A DNA stretch of 64,000 nt from Ktedonobacterales bacterium (lineage in GTDB: Bacteria; Chloroflexota; Ktedonobacteria; Ktedonobacterales; Ktedonobacteraceae): the NCBI GenBank assembly GCA_027451525.1, contig DAIDJF010000005.1, forward strand, positions 1 to 64,000, given 5' to 3'. The notes beneath the pieces were generated by a model. It saw only the letters and a program-made list of their open reading frames with translations, did not search any database and was not told the DNA's origin. Shown here piece by piece: positions 25,094 to 33,698 of this stretch (position 1 is the stretch's first letter; each line of letters opens with the position of its first letter). A program made the position numbers and the translations under genes.

Positions 25094-26296
25094 ATGCGAG
25101 TTTTTATCACAGGTATAGATGGCTATCTTGGCTGGTCGTTGGCGCAATATCTCAGTGCGCGTGGACATGAGGTTGCGGGAGCCGATATCTATTTCCGTCG
25201 TCAGTGGGTTGAGGAGATGGGGTCGTGGAGTGCCACGCCTATCGCTTCAATGGAGACGCGCCTGCAAGCGTTCCATGAGCACACGGGTAAAACGCTGCGT
25301 TTCTGGCATGGAGATTTGCGCGAGTACGAACTGGTCGAGCGCATTTTCCGCGAGTTTCAGCCGCAGGCAATTGTCCATCTGGGCGAGTGTCCCTCGGCCC
25401 CCTATTCAATGATCGATGTACACCATGCCGTGTTTGTGCAGACTGCTAACATCACGACCACCTTTAACCTGCTTTTTGCGATGCATAATGTGTGCCCAGA
25501 TGCGCATCTGGTGAAACTTGGCACGATGGGTGAGTATGGCACGCCGAACATGGATATTCCAGAAGGCTTCTTTGAAGTTGAGTTTCGCGGACGGCGTGAT
25601 CGCCTGCCTTTTCCGCGTCAAGCAGGTTCCTGGTATCACTGGAGCAAGGTACATGGCTCGAATAACATCATGTTCGCCTGTAAGCTCTGGGGTATTCGCG
25701 CAACCGATATCATGCAAGGTGTCGTTTTTGGCACGCGCATTGAGGAGATGGGGGATGATGAGCGTCTATTAACCCGTCTGGACTTTGATCAGGCCTTCGG
25801 CACGGCGATTAACCGCTTCTGCTGCCAGAGCGTCATCGGGCATCCTCTGACTGTCTATGGTCATGGTGGTCAGACCCGTGGTTTCTTGCCCTTGCGTGAC
25901 TCGATGCAATGCCTGACGCTCTCCGTTGAAAATCCGCCAGTAGCGGGTGAGTATCGCGTCTTTAACCAATTTGAGGAGACGTATAACATACTTGAATTGG
26001 CTCTCAAAGTGCAGAAGGTGGCAACCGAATTAGGTCTGCCTGTCGAGGTACAGAATCTGGAGAACCCACGAACCGAAATGGGTCAGCACTACTACCATCC
26101 CGACCGCCAGAACCTGATTGATCTTGGTTATCAGCCCACGCATGATGTCGAGGCGGAGATGCGGATTATGCTCCAAGACCTGATGCGGTATCGTGAGCGT
26201 ATTGAGGAGAGACGCGATATTCTTATTCCAGACATTCACTGGAATGGGCCACGCAAGAAGGTTCACCTGCTCTCGTCTGAGCCGGAGCGTGTCTAG
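25094..26296 (+). CDS. sqd1: UDP-sulfoquinovose synthase (SQD1/SqdB/Agl3-like)
   Basis: Short-chain dehydrogenase-type NAD-binding enzyme of 400 residues. It aligns by eye with plant SQD1 along its length: GIDGYLG nucleotide loop (7-13), SAPYSMID (101-108), KLGTMGEYGTPNMDIPEG, YHWSK and IRATDIMQGVVFGT, then HPLTVYGHGGQTRGF. The catalytic triad is in register: Thr144, Tyr181, Lys185 (145/182/186 in SQD1). The reaction is UDP-glucose plus sulfite to UDP-sulfoquinovose. Among glycosyltransferases and a flippase and without sqdX, it may supply a sulfonated sugar for a surface glycan rather than a lipid. ATG 25094 is chosen for fit to the family; ATG 25082 is possible. Confidence 0.88.
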   Translation: MRVFITGIDGYLGWSLAQYLSARGHEVAGADIYFRRQWVEEMGSWSATPIASMETRLQAFHEHTGKTLRFWHGDLREYELVERIFREFQPQAIVHLGECPSAPYSMIDVHHAVFVQTANITTTFNLLFAMHNVCPDAHLVKLGTMGEYGTPNMDIPEGFFEVEFRGRRDRLPFPRQAGSWYHWSKVHGSNNIMFACKLWGIRATDIMQGVVFGTRIEEMGDDERLLTRLDFDQAFGTAINRFCCQSVIGHPLTVYGHGGQTRGFLPLRDSMQCLTLSVENPPVAGEYRVFNQFEETYNILELALKVQKVATELGLPVEVQNLENPRTEMGQHYYHPDRQNLIDLGYQPTHDVEAEMRIMLQDLMRYRERIEERRDILIPDIHWNGPRKKVHLLSSEPERV

Positions 26297-26424
26297 TCTA
26301 GAAGAAGCGGATTGTGGAATAGTAACAACAGAACAATGGTTATTTTTGCCTCTATGTCATATGATAGAGATATACTGGAAGGATGCACAGTATGACTCTC
26401 TGGCAGATATACAAGGATGGCTTT

Positions 26425-26433
26425 TGCTATAAT
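26425..26433 (+). promoter_or_regulatory. Extended -10 promoter before the GH39-like gene
   Basis: TGCTATAAT (TGn plus exact TATAAT) lies 25 bases before the chosen start codon. It overlaps a more upstream in-frame ATG (26417), which argues that the coding region begins at 26459. Confidence 0.45.
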
Positions 26434-26458
26434 ATCTCTCGCTGGCAAGAGGAAAAAT

Positions 26459-27937
26459 ATGTCATTGCTCGCGCACAAGCCTGTAAAACACTTTATTGCC
26501 TATCCGTTCATCGCTCTTCTCTTGGCAATTCCTATCGTGGCGTTTTGGAGTGGGGTTCCACCTGCCCAGTATAGCGCGCAGGTGGACCTCGCCCGTCCTA
26601 TTGGTACCAGCCACTTTTCGACGGGACTGACGCTCGTTGATAATTCGCTGGATTATCCATTACGTGGCAATGATCTTACTGCGATTAATAACGTGAAGCA
26701 GTTGATTCAGCATGGCATACATTATGTCGAGACGCCTATTATGGCATGGGGCGTGAGTGATCCCTGGCCTGACCCCTCGCAACCGGGGCCGACCAACTGG
26801 GCATCTCTGGATGCGCGGATGCATGTGATCTTGCAAACGGGCGGGACGCCTGTGCTTATGCTCAGCGAGGCTCCCTGGTGGATGAAGGGTCAGTTGCAGG
26901 CGGATGGAACAACCCGTCTACTGACCCGTTCTGAAGAGTGGTCTGATATTGCTTACGGCGCGCGGATCCTCGATAACCAGATGCAGAACTGGTTGACCCT
27001 GGTGAACGCGATTGCGCAACGCTATATGGTTCCACCGTATAACGTGCGCTATTTTGTCGTCTGGAACGAACTGAAGGGATATTATAATCCCCAGACGAAT
27101 AATTATGACTATACTACCAGTCCTGGTGATCCCAGTGGGCCGAATGCGAGACACGGCTATACGTACATGTACAATCTGGTCTATCAACAACTACGCGCCG
27201 ATGCAAGTAATCTTGGCATTCCGACGAGTAGCATCGAGGTTGGCGGTCCCTATATCACGATGAATACCTGGTCGTCTGTTATCCAGAGTAACCCATCCTC
27301 GTTTAGTGCAGACTATGGCGTCTACGATCAACGCCCGCTGGATGTCCTCACCTATTGGCTCCAGCATAAGGATGGGGCGGGTTTTATCGCGGTTGATGGG
27401 GGCAACACGAACAAGGATAATCATAATATCACTGATCCGTTTACCGCCGCACAAAAATTCGCCGATGTGACGCGCTGGATTCGCGCGCTAAACGCGAAGG
27501 TGTATCCTGGGGCGAACTCGCTACCTATCTGGTGGAGCGAGTTTTATGCTGACCCTTATAGCGATACAAGCAATGATGCTTACAATAATGCTGTGAAAAC
27601 CTATGCCATAATGCAATTGATCGAAGCGGGAGGCGGTGCGGCCTTCTCGTGGGGGGGAACAGGTGAAGGAACCTACGCGACGGGCCTTTGGACACCAACT
27701 GTTGCCAATGGTGGGCAACCGCTACCCTGGTACGCTGCGTATCGGGCGTTTCACGACGATTTTCCACCCGGCACAATGCTCTATCGTGTTTCGCTCTCGT
27801 CACCATCCGCGTTTGCGGTCCTTGCGTCCGCCACGGTTGCGCTGCTGGTGAACAAGACGCCGAACACATTACACGTTACATTGAACATGATGAACGTTAC
27901 TCTTGCTCCTTATCAGGTGAATATATGCAAACTGTAA
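26459..27937 (+). CDS. Membrane-anchored GH39-like glycoside hydrolase
   Basis: The product has 492 residues. An N-terminal signal anchor (about 12-30, AYPFIALLLAIPIVAFW) should place the enzyme outside the membrane. The remainder looks like a clan-A (beta/alpha)8 barrel: acid/base candidate Glu204 in VVWNEL and nucleophile candidate Glu361 in WWSEFY, with GGPYIT and AFSWGGTGEG between and after. This resembles GH39 and related exo-hydrolases; the substrate is unknown. In a polysaccharide locus it may trim or control the length of the exported polymer. The start has AGAGG six bases upstream. It overlaps the next gene by 13 bases. Confidence 0.75.
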   Translation: MSLLAHKPVKHFIAYPFIALLLAIPIVAFWSGVPPAQYSAQVDLARPIGTSHFSTGLTLVDNSLDYPLRGNDLTAINNVKQLIQHGIHYVETPIMAWGVSDPWPDPSQPGPTNWASLDARMHVILQTGGTPVLMLSEAPWWMKGQLQADGTTRLLTRSEEWSDIAYGARILDNQMQNWLTLVNAIAQRYMVPPYNVRYFVVWNELKGYYNPQTNNYDYTTSPGDPSGPNARHGYTYMYNLVYQQLRADASNLGIPTSSIEVGGPYITMNTWSSVIQSNPSSFSADYGVYDQRPLDVLTYWLQHKDGAGFIAVDGGNTNKDNHNITDPFTAAQKFADVTRWIRALNAKVYPGANSLPIWWSEFYADPYSDTSNDAYNNAVKTYAIMQLIEAGGGAAFSWGGTGEGTYATGLWTPTVANGGQPLPWYAAYRAFHDDFPPGTMLYRVSLSSPSAFAVLASATVALLVNKTPNTLHVTLNMMNVTLAPYQVNICKL

Positions 27938-29289
27938 TACAGAAGACAACCGATAACGCCTTTTTTCAGCCAGTGCGTATCGTTGAGATTGAGCTAAGCC
28001 AGCAGCCATTTCCATTTATTGCCGCCTATGATGCGCAGACAGGGCGTACCTATCAGCAGGCCCAATGTTTGGTGCGCCTGCATAGTCAGCCACTGGGCCT
28101 CGTTTCTTTGACGCTCCACACAGATGGGCGGAATGTCGCTCGTGAGCAAGCGCAGGAGATTTGGGCTGCTCTTGCTCCGCAGATCAATCAGCATCTCAAA
28201 GAAGATGGATTGCCGTTGCTCTCGTCTCTTGACGAGTCAGGTATACCTGTCGAGCAGACGCCACGCTGTCTGCAAGCGCGTGCGCTCTTTTTGCGTTCCG
28301 CGTCTTTTGCCAGTGTGATCGTGCCAACCTATAATCGGCCTGACCGCATTGTGCATTGCGTGCAGTCGCTACTCACGCAAGATTATCCCAACTTTGAGAT
28401 TCTGGTCGTTGATAATGCTCCCAAATCGGATGCAACGCGCGAGGCTATTGTCCGGCATTTTGGAACGGATGAGCGTGTACGCTATCTCTGTCAGCCACAT
28501 CCTGGCGTCACGTGGGCGCGCAATTTGGGAATTGCCGAGGCGCGTAGCAACTTGCTCGCTTTTACCGACGATGATGTGAAGATTGATCGCCACTGGCTCA
28601 CTGAACTGCTGCGTGGCTTCTCGGTCGCACCAGAGGTTGTGTGCGTCACTGGTCTTGTGCTGCCACTCGAATTAGAGACGATTGCCCAGGAATGGTTCGA
28701 GCAGTATGGCGGTTTTGGCAAAGGCTTTGCGCAACGCCTGTTTCACTTAAAGATGCCCGCACCACCCAGTCCGCTGTTTCCCTACACGGCGGGCAGCCTG
28801 GGCACAGGGGCCAATATGGCATTTAAGGCCGATTATCTGCGCTCCGCTGGCGGCTTCGATGCCATGCTGGAAAAGGCGGCCTCTGATATTGAGCCGCTTT
28901 TCCAGGTGATACAGCGTGGTCACATGTTGGTCTACCGCCCTTCGGCCTTGATGTATCATCCTCATAATCGTGACTATGAGGGCTTGCAGAATCAGTTGAG
29001 TCGTTACGGCATTGGTCTGGGCGCACTCCTCACAAAGGCTGTCTTTGAGAAACCTGTGCGTGTCTTTGAGTTGGCGGCTAAATTGCCCTATGGTGTGTTC
29101 TTTGTCTTGAGCCGTCGTTCGCCCAAGAATCGCAAGAAGTCGTCCGACTATCCACAGGAACTCTCGCGCCTGGAGCGTCAAGGCATGTGGCAGGGTGTGC
29201 GTCTCTATCTTCAGAGATACTTTAGCATGCCGCGTCAGCCGTTCCCGTTTGAACGCAACGATACGCAGCAGCAGATAAAGGATGCATAA
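27925..29289 (+). CDS. GT2 glycosyltransferase with N-terminal extension
   Basis: The product has 454 residues. An unusual N-terminal module (about 1-125) precedes a GT-A domain that begins SVIVPTYNRPDRIVHCV, with VDNAPKSDATRE, GVTWARNLGIAEA and metal-binding FTDDDVKID, then GTGANMAFKADYL. The N-terminal module includes CLVRLHSQPLGLVSL and resembles extensions in other actinobacterial and Chloroflexi transferases, role unknown. Start 27925 has AGGTGA four bases upstream and lies inside the end of the hydrolase gene. Its stop overlaps the flippase start by one base (TAATG). Confidence 0.85.
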   Translation: MQTVIQKTTDNAFFQPVRIVEIELSQQPFPFIAAYDAQTGRTYQQAQCLVRLHSQPLGLVSLTLHTDGRNVAREQAQEIWAALAPQINQHLKEDGLPLLSSLDESGIPVEQTPRCLQARALFLRSASFASVIVPTYNRPDRIVHCVQSLLTQDYPNFEILVVDNAPKSDATREAIVRHFGTDERVRYLCQPHPGVTWARNLGIAEARSNLLAFTDDDVKIDRHWLTELLRGFSVAPEVVCVTGLVLPLELETIAQEWFEQYGGFGKGFAQRLFHLKMPAPPSPLFPYTAGSLGTGANMAFKADYLRSAGGFDAMLEKAASDIEPLFQVIQRGHMLVYRPSALMYHPHNRDYEGLQNQLSRYGIGLGALLTKAVFEKPVRVFELAAKLPYGVFFVLSRRSPKNRKKSSDYPQELSRLERQGMWQGVRLYLQRYFSMPRQPFPFERNDTQQQIKDA

Positions 29290-30674
29290 TGAGCAAGCGA
29301 CTTGCCCAGCCTGGAACAGTGACACAGAGGGTCATGTACTGGTTGCGCACCAATAGCACAATCTTATCAAATGCGGCTTCGCTTGTTGGCACGACAGTCG
29401 TGACATCAGTATTGGGTTTTGCCTACTGGTTTGTCGCGGCACGCTACTTTCCCACTTACGCTGTCGGCCTCTCGTCCGCGCTGATCTCGACGATGTCGCT
29501 GATAAGCATGTTCTGCACGCTAGGTATGGGCACAATGCTGGTGGGCGAGTTACCGCAGAGACAAGGCGAAGAGACGCGACTCATTACGACCGCCCTGCTC
29601 GTTGTGGGCAGTGTCGGGACGTTTTGTGGTCTGCTTTTCGCTCTTATCGCTCCTCTGCTCGCGAGCGATTTTCAGATTTTGCATCGCTCACTCCTGACGA
29701 CACTCCTCTTTGCCGTCGGCGTGGGGCTAACCACCATGACGCTTGTGACCGATCAGGCTTTGATTGGTCTGTTACGTGGTGATCTCCAACTGTGGCGTAA
29801 TACGCTTTTTGCGGGCTGCAAGTTGCTGCTGCTCTTTCTTATCAGTTTCCTGCTCTTGCGCGATGCCACTATGGCAATCTATGCCACGTGGCTAGTGGGA
29901 GTGGTATTCTCCCTGCTGCTCCTGCTCGCGGTGGCCGTTTTCAAAGGCGCATTTCGCGCTCGTAAACCTCATGCGCAGGGGAATATTCTGAGCTACCTGG
30001 GACGCACAGCTATTCAACATCATCTGCTGAATATTCTGCTGCAACTGCCCTCGATGGCTCTGCCAACGCTTGTGACAATTATCCTGTCAGCCACGCAAAA
30101 TGCCTGGTTCTATGTGGCTTTTATGCTTGCGAATTTTGTATATGTTGCTTCGCGCTCTTTAGCAACTGTGCTGTTTGCGGTGCGTTCTCCCAAACCGCAT
30201 GAGATGGCCCGCAAGATGCGCCTGACAGTGGGAACGGCGATGGGTTTCAATCTGTTTGCTGTCGCTATGCTCTCCCTGGGCAGTCGGCAGGTTTTGAGCA
30301 TTTTCAATCCTGGCTATGCGCAACATGCGTCTGCCTCGCTGGCGCTGCTGTGTCTTGGGGCGTTCCCCATCACGATTAAGGATCACTATGTCGCTATTGC
30401 GCGTGTTGAGCAGCGAATGAAAGAGGTTCTGCTCCCTATCGCGCTCAGCGCATTGTTAGAACTGACAGGGGCTGCCGTAGGTGCCTACTTTTTTGGATTG
30501 GCGGGTATTAGCGCGGGCTTTGTATTAGCGTTATGTATTGAGGCTCTTTTTCAAATGCACGCAGTCTACCATGTCGCGCGTTTCGGAACCTATAAATCTG
30601 GATTGTCGCTCTCAGATACACTTGTCACTCGTATAGAACCCGAATCCCAGCACTCTCAAGAACGGAATAAATAA
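29289..30674 (+). CDS. Lipid-linked oligosaccharide flippase (Wzx/MATE-like)
   Basis: Polytopic membrane protein of 461 residues with about 12-14 hydrophobic segments spread evenly from residue 18 to about 440, the pattern of polysaccharide-biosynthesis (MVF/Wzx) transporters. No strict motif is diagnostic; family is judged from topology, length and its position among glycosyltransferases. It is predicted to flip undecaprenyl-linked sugar units to the outer face. Its start and stop each overlap the neighbouring genes by one base, so it is translated as part of a tightly coupled set. Confidence 0.85.
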   Translation: MSKRLAQPGTVTQRVMYWLRTNSTILSNAASLVGTTVVTSVLGFAYWFVAARYFPTYAVGLSSALISTMSLISMFCTLGMGTMLVGELPQRQGEETRLITTALLVVGSVGTFCGLLFALIAPLLASDFQILHRSLLTTLLFAVGVGLTTMTLVTDQALIGLLRGDLQLWRNTLFAGCKLLLLFLISFLLLRDATMAIYATWLVGVVFSLLLLLAVAVFKGAFRARKPHAQGNILSYLGRTAIQHHLLNILLQLPSMALPTLVTIILSATQNAWFYVAFMLANFVYVASRSLATVLFAVRSPKPHEMARKMRLTVGTAMGFNLFAVAMLSLGSRQVLSIFNPGYAQHASASLALLCLGAFPITIKDHYVAIARVEQRMKEVLLPIALSALLELTGAAVGAYFFGLAGISAGFVLALCIEALFQMHAVYHVARFGTYKSGLSLSDTLVTRIEPESQHSQERNK

Positions 30675-32635
30675 TGGAAGAAATCAGCGATATGTCTCCA
30701 TCTGCGCCCACGCTTTCGTTAGAGGTAGAGGAGAAACCGAGCCGCTCTATGCGCGTGTTACGCGCCATATTCTCACCTGAAGCCCTCAGTGTTTTGCTGG
30801 CAGTGGGGGCTTTTGCGCTTTGGCTCTACGCGCTCCCATCTATAAATCTCAATAACATTAGCGACCTTGGTCTGGTGACCGCGCTGACGCCACTGACGAT
30901 CAGTGCGCTTGCCATCATCGTTGTAAGCTATGTCATCGCTCTGCAACGTCCACAGTTGCGTGCTCCGTTGCTGTTACTACATCTTGTGCTATTGATCTTT
31001 ATGCTCTATGGGGTAACTGCCGTTTTGGAGGCAGTGCCGCGCTTTAGTACTGTCTACAGGCATGCAGGTTTTACTGAGTATATTATGCGCACTGGTTCCG
31101 TAGACCCTAACCTGGATGCCTATTTTAGCTGGCCCGGTTTCTTTATTCTCAGCGCGTTCGTCACACAAAGCGCGGGCTATCATACTATTCTGAGTTATGC
31201 GGCCTGGGCACCCTTTGCCTTTAATATCCTCTATCTTGGTCCGCTGTTTATGACTCTCTCCTCGCTGACCAGATATAAACGTATTATCTGGCTCGGCCTG
31301 CTGCTTTTCTACTTGACGAATTGGATTGCGCAAGACTACTTTTCGCCGCAGGGCTTTGACTTCTTCTTCTATCTGGTCATCATTGCGATGCTGCTCAAGT
31401 GGTTCAAAACCACTGCCGTGCCAATGTATGCAGCGCAGACGCAAGCGGGGGCAGGCAGTTGGCGGACACGCCTCGCGCATATGGGCGATTTTCTCACGCG
31501 CAAGCAGATTACCGCCGTTGAGCCAGCCACACAAGGGCGTTCCCTCAACCGTGCCGTCCGCTCCATATTGTACTGGGCTACCGCTCCTGATACGCTGGTA
31601 ACGCCTGCTCCGGCGCGACAACGCGCGGCCCTTCTCACTATTTTGCTTGTGATGTTTGCTTTTGTGATCTATAGCCATCCATTGACGCCTGTGTTTGTCT
31701 GTGTGAGCGTACTGGCACTTGCGATCTGTGGGCGCATCTACCCACGCTGGCTACCGATTGTGATGGTTCTGATGATGCTGGGCTGGATCTACTTTATGAC
31801 GCGCGCCTTCCTCGCCGGCCATATGTATATGGTTGTGGGGAGCTTTGGGCATCTCTTCAATATTGTGTCGGTCAACGTGACGAATCGTGTTTCGCAAGGT
31901 AGCCCTGGACATATCGTAATCGCGAATTTGCGCGTTGCCATGACGCTGACGCTGTGGGGAATGGCAGTATTGGGGGCCTTCCGTCGTCTGCGCGTGGGCT
32001 TTCATGACATCAGCCCGATGCTGCTTGCTGTCGCGATTATGCCGTTGATTGTGACGCAAGATTATGGTGGCGAGATGCTTTTGCGTATCTACCTCTTTAC
32101 GCAGCCGTTTATGGTGTTCTTTGCCGCCTCACTCTTCTATGTCAAGGTTACGCGCAAAGTACCGTACCTGACCATCGCGGCCCTGGCTCTGGTCTGTCTT
32201 GTCCTGTTGAGTGGTTTCCTGTTCACGCGCTATGGGAACGAGCGTATGGACTATAAGACCGCTGCCGAGTTCGCGGGTGTGCAGGCTCTTTATCATGCCG
32301 CGCCGCGCGGTTCCGCCCTCGTCGCTCTCTGGAGTGACACACCCTGGCAATATAAAGACTACGAACAGTACGACATTTATGTGGTAGGCAATCAGATACC
32401 TGACGCGGTCGCCAACGCCGATGTTAATGCGGTTCTCACCTATGTGCGCACGCGCTACCATACGCACACCTACCTGATTTTCACACGTAGCCAAAATGCC
32501 TCCGCTGAGGTGGCAGCGGGTATCTCTGCCGCCACGCTGAATACATTGGAGACGGGGTTGGTTGCCACAGGGCAATTCAAGCTAATTTACGCGAATGCCG
32601 ACGCGCAGGTCTACGAGTATATGCGCGCTTCATGA
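30674..32635 (+). CDS. Large polytopic membrane protein, possible polymerase or membrane glycosyltransferase
   Basis: The product has 653 residues with about 12 hydrophobic segments and no conserved motif I can name. A charged cytoplasmic-looking loop lies at about 250-310 (GSWRTRLAHMGDFLTRKQ), and a soluble C-terminal part from about 530 (FTRYGNERMDYKTAAEF onward) would face outside. Position after a flippase suggests a Wzy-like polymerase, O-antigen ligase or GT-C transferase, but this is inference from context. It overlaps the flippase stop by one base, and a small membrane gene follows after 10 bases. Confidence 0.7.
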   Translation: MEEISDMSPSAPTLSLEVEEKPSRSMRVLRAIFSPEALSVLLAVGAFALWLYALPSINLNNISDLGLVTALTPLTISALAIIVVSYVIALQRPQLRAPLLLLHLVLLIFMLYGVTAVLEAVPRFSTVYRHAGFTEYIMRTGSVDPNLDAYFSWPGFFILSAFVTQSAGYHTILSYAAWAPFAFNILYLGPLFMTLSSLTRYKRIIWLGLLLFYLTNWIAQDYFSPQGFDFFFYLVIIAMLLKWFKTTAVPMYAAQTQAGAGSWRTRLAHMGDFLTRKQITAVEPATQGRSLNRAVRSILYWATAPDTLVTPAPARQRAALLTILLVMFAFVIYSHPLTPVFVCVSVLALAICGRIYPRWLPIVMVLMMLGWIYFMTRAFLAGHMYMVVGSFGHLFNIVSVNVTNRVSQGSPGHIVIANLRVAMTLTLWGMAVLGAFRRLRVGFHDISPMLLAVAIMPLIVTQDYGGEMLLRIYLFTQPFMVFFAASLFYVKVTRKVPYLTIAALALVCLVLLSGFLFTRYGNERMDYKTAAEFAGVQALYHAAPRGSALVALWSDTPWQYKDYEQYDIYVVGNQIPDAVANADVNAVLTYVRTRYHTHTYLIFTRSQNASAEVAAGISAATLNTLETGLVATGQFKLIYANADAQVYEYMRAS

Positions 32636-32645
32636 GGTGGAATAT

Positions 32646-33035
32646 ATGCATACTTTTCTTTATCGCTGGCTCTGGCCCGCGTTGCTTCTGCTACTATCGC
32701 TGGCGGCACTGTGGGCAACATTTATCATGCCCGACACGCTGGTTCGTCCCGCGTTAGTGATGGCCTTTCTGTTCATCTGCCCTGGGATAGCTCTTATGCG
32801 CTTCCTGCGCTTGCAAGAGTGGTATGTCGAGCTGACATTAGGTGTGGCATTGAGCCTGGCCCTGGATGGTATTTTGGCTACCATCTTTCTCTATGCGCAT
32901 ATCTGGTGGCCTTCAGTCATCATCGGCATTCTGTTCGCCGTCAGTCTTGTCGGGGCGTGTGCGCAAATTCTGCTCTTGCGCACGCCGCCTACGGTTGTTG
33001 TCGTCACAGAGAGTGCCCCGGCTGGCGAAGTGTAG
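32646..33035 (+). CDS. Small membrane protein at the end of the polysaccharide locus
   Basis: The product has 129 residues with four hydrophobic segments (about 8-28, 32-52, 62-82, 85-105) and a short polar tail. The start at 32646 (MHTFLYRW) has GGTGG eight bases upstream; the longer frame runs into the end of the preceding gene. The spacing of 10 bases implies co-expression with the large polytopic protein, and it may be its partner. Family not recognised. Confidence 0.65.
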   Translation: MHTFLYRWLWPALLLLLSLAALWATFIMPDTLVRPALVMAFLFICPGIALMRFLRLQEWYVELTLGVALSLALDGILATIFLYAHIWWPSVIIGILFAVSLVGACAQILLLRTPPTVVVVTESAPAGEV

Positions 33036-33179
33036 ACACTGTGCCCATCTTTCTTGTGCATGAGATTGGCCGATTTGCTCAACAATCTAGAACACCTTTT
33101 CCGTTTTTGGGGAGCGCAATAAGAATAGATACGTGAAGGTTGCTGGTATCATAGACACAATGCATAAGAGAGGACCACG

Positions 33180-33653
33180 ATGAACATTCATGAACAGATT
33201 GATAGTTTTCTCGCCGAGCTAGGAGTGGCAATGGAACGTCCGCAAGAATTGTCGTCACAGCCATATGAAGGAGATTCTATGCCAGAGATTTCCATTTTCC
33301 AGGCTTCTCGCGATCACTACGGCGTTTTTTATCGCCTCGACATTATCAATCAGATGCCGGAGTTGCGTATCATGATGCCAGTCGAGCAGGGCGAAGTAAA
33401 GATGAACATTTATCTGGTGCGTCTCAACCAACGTTTCCCATTGGCGGCTAGCTTTGCTTCAGTGAGCGCGTATGAGGGTAGCGAGTCCTACGAGCAAGGG
33501 CGCGAGTCCGCGCTGCAACATCTGCTCTACGCGACCGCCGAAATGATGAAGCATTTGTTCTGGTCTGGTGATCTCACACAGATGCGCTTTCCTGGCGAGA
33601 TCGAGGTTTTGCCTCTGCTTGTGCAGGATGAGCGTCCGCGTCGTCGTAAATAG
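33180..33653 (+). CDS. Conserved-looking soluble protein of unknown function
   Basis: The product has 157 residues, acidic to neutral, with alternating strand and helix predictions by eye (FYRLDIINQMPELRIMM, VKMNIYLVRLNQRFPL) and a basic C-terminal tail (DERPRRRK). There are no membrane segments or motifs. GAGAGG lies six bases before the ATG. It is separated from the polysaccharide locus by 144 bases and ends at a strong terminator shared with the convergent GH57 gene. Function unknown. Confidence 0.65.
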   Translation: MNIHEQIDSFLAELGVAMERPQELSSQPYEGDSMPEISIFQASRDHYGVFYRLDIINQMPELRIMMPVEQGEVKMNIYLVRLNQRFPLAASFASVSAYEGSESYEQGRESALQHLLYATAEMMKHLFWSGDLTQMRFPGEIEVLPLLVQDERPRRRK

Positions 33654-33667
33654 ATCAAATAACGGGG

Positions 33668-33697
33668 AAGCGAGCAAGTACAGGCTTGCTCGCTTTC
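33668..33697. terminator. Bidirectional intrinsic terminator
   Basis: GCGAGCAAG (33670-33678) pairs perfectly with CTTGCTCGC (33685-33693) around TACAGG, with flanking A/T pairs and TTTCTTT after the stem. It lies between convergent genes and just touches the stop of the GH57 gene. Confidence 0.8.
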
Positions 33698-33698
33698 T

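Noticed and set aside
28747..29325. 192-codon minus-strand frame
   Set aside because: It is antisense to the end of the GT2 gene at 27925, which has clear motifs.
30989..31678. 229-codon minus-strand frame
   Set aside because: It lies wholly antisense to the large polytopic membrane protein, which has a coherent hydrophobic pattern and coupled start; the antisense product has biased, unstructured composition.
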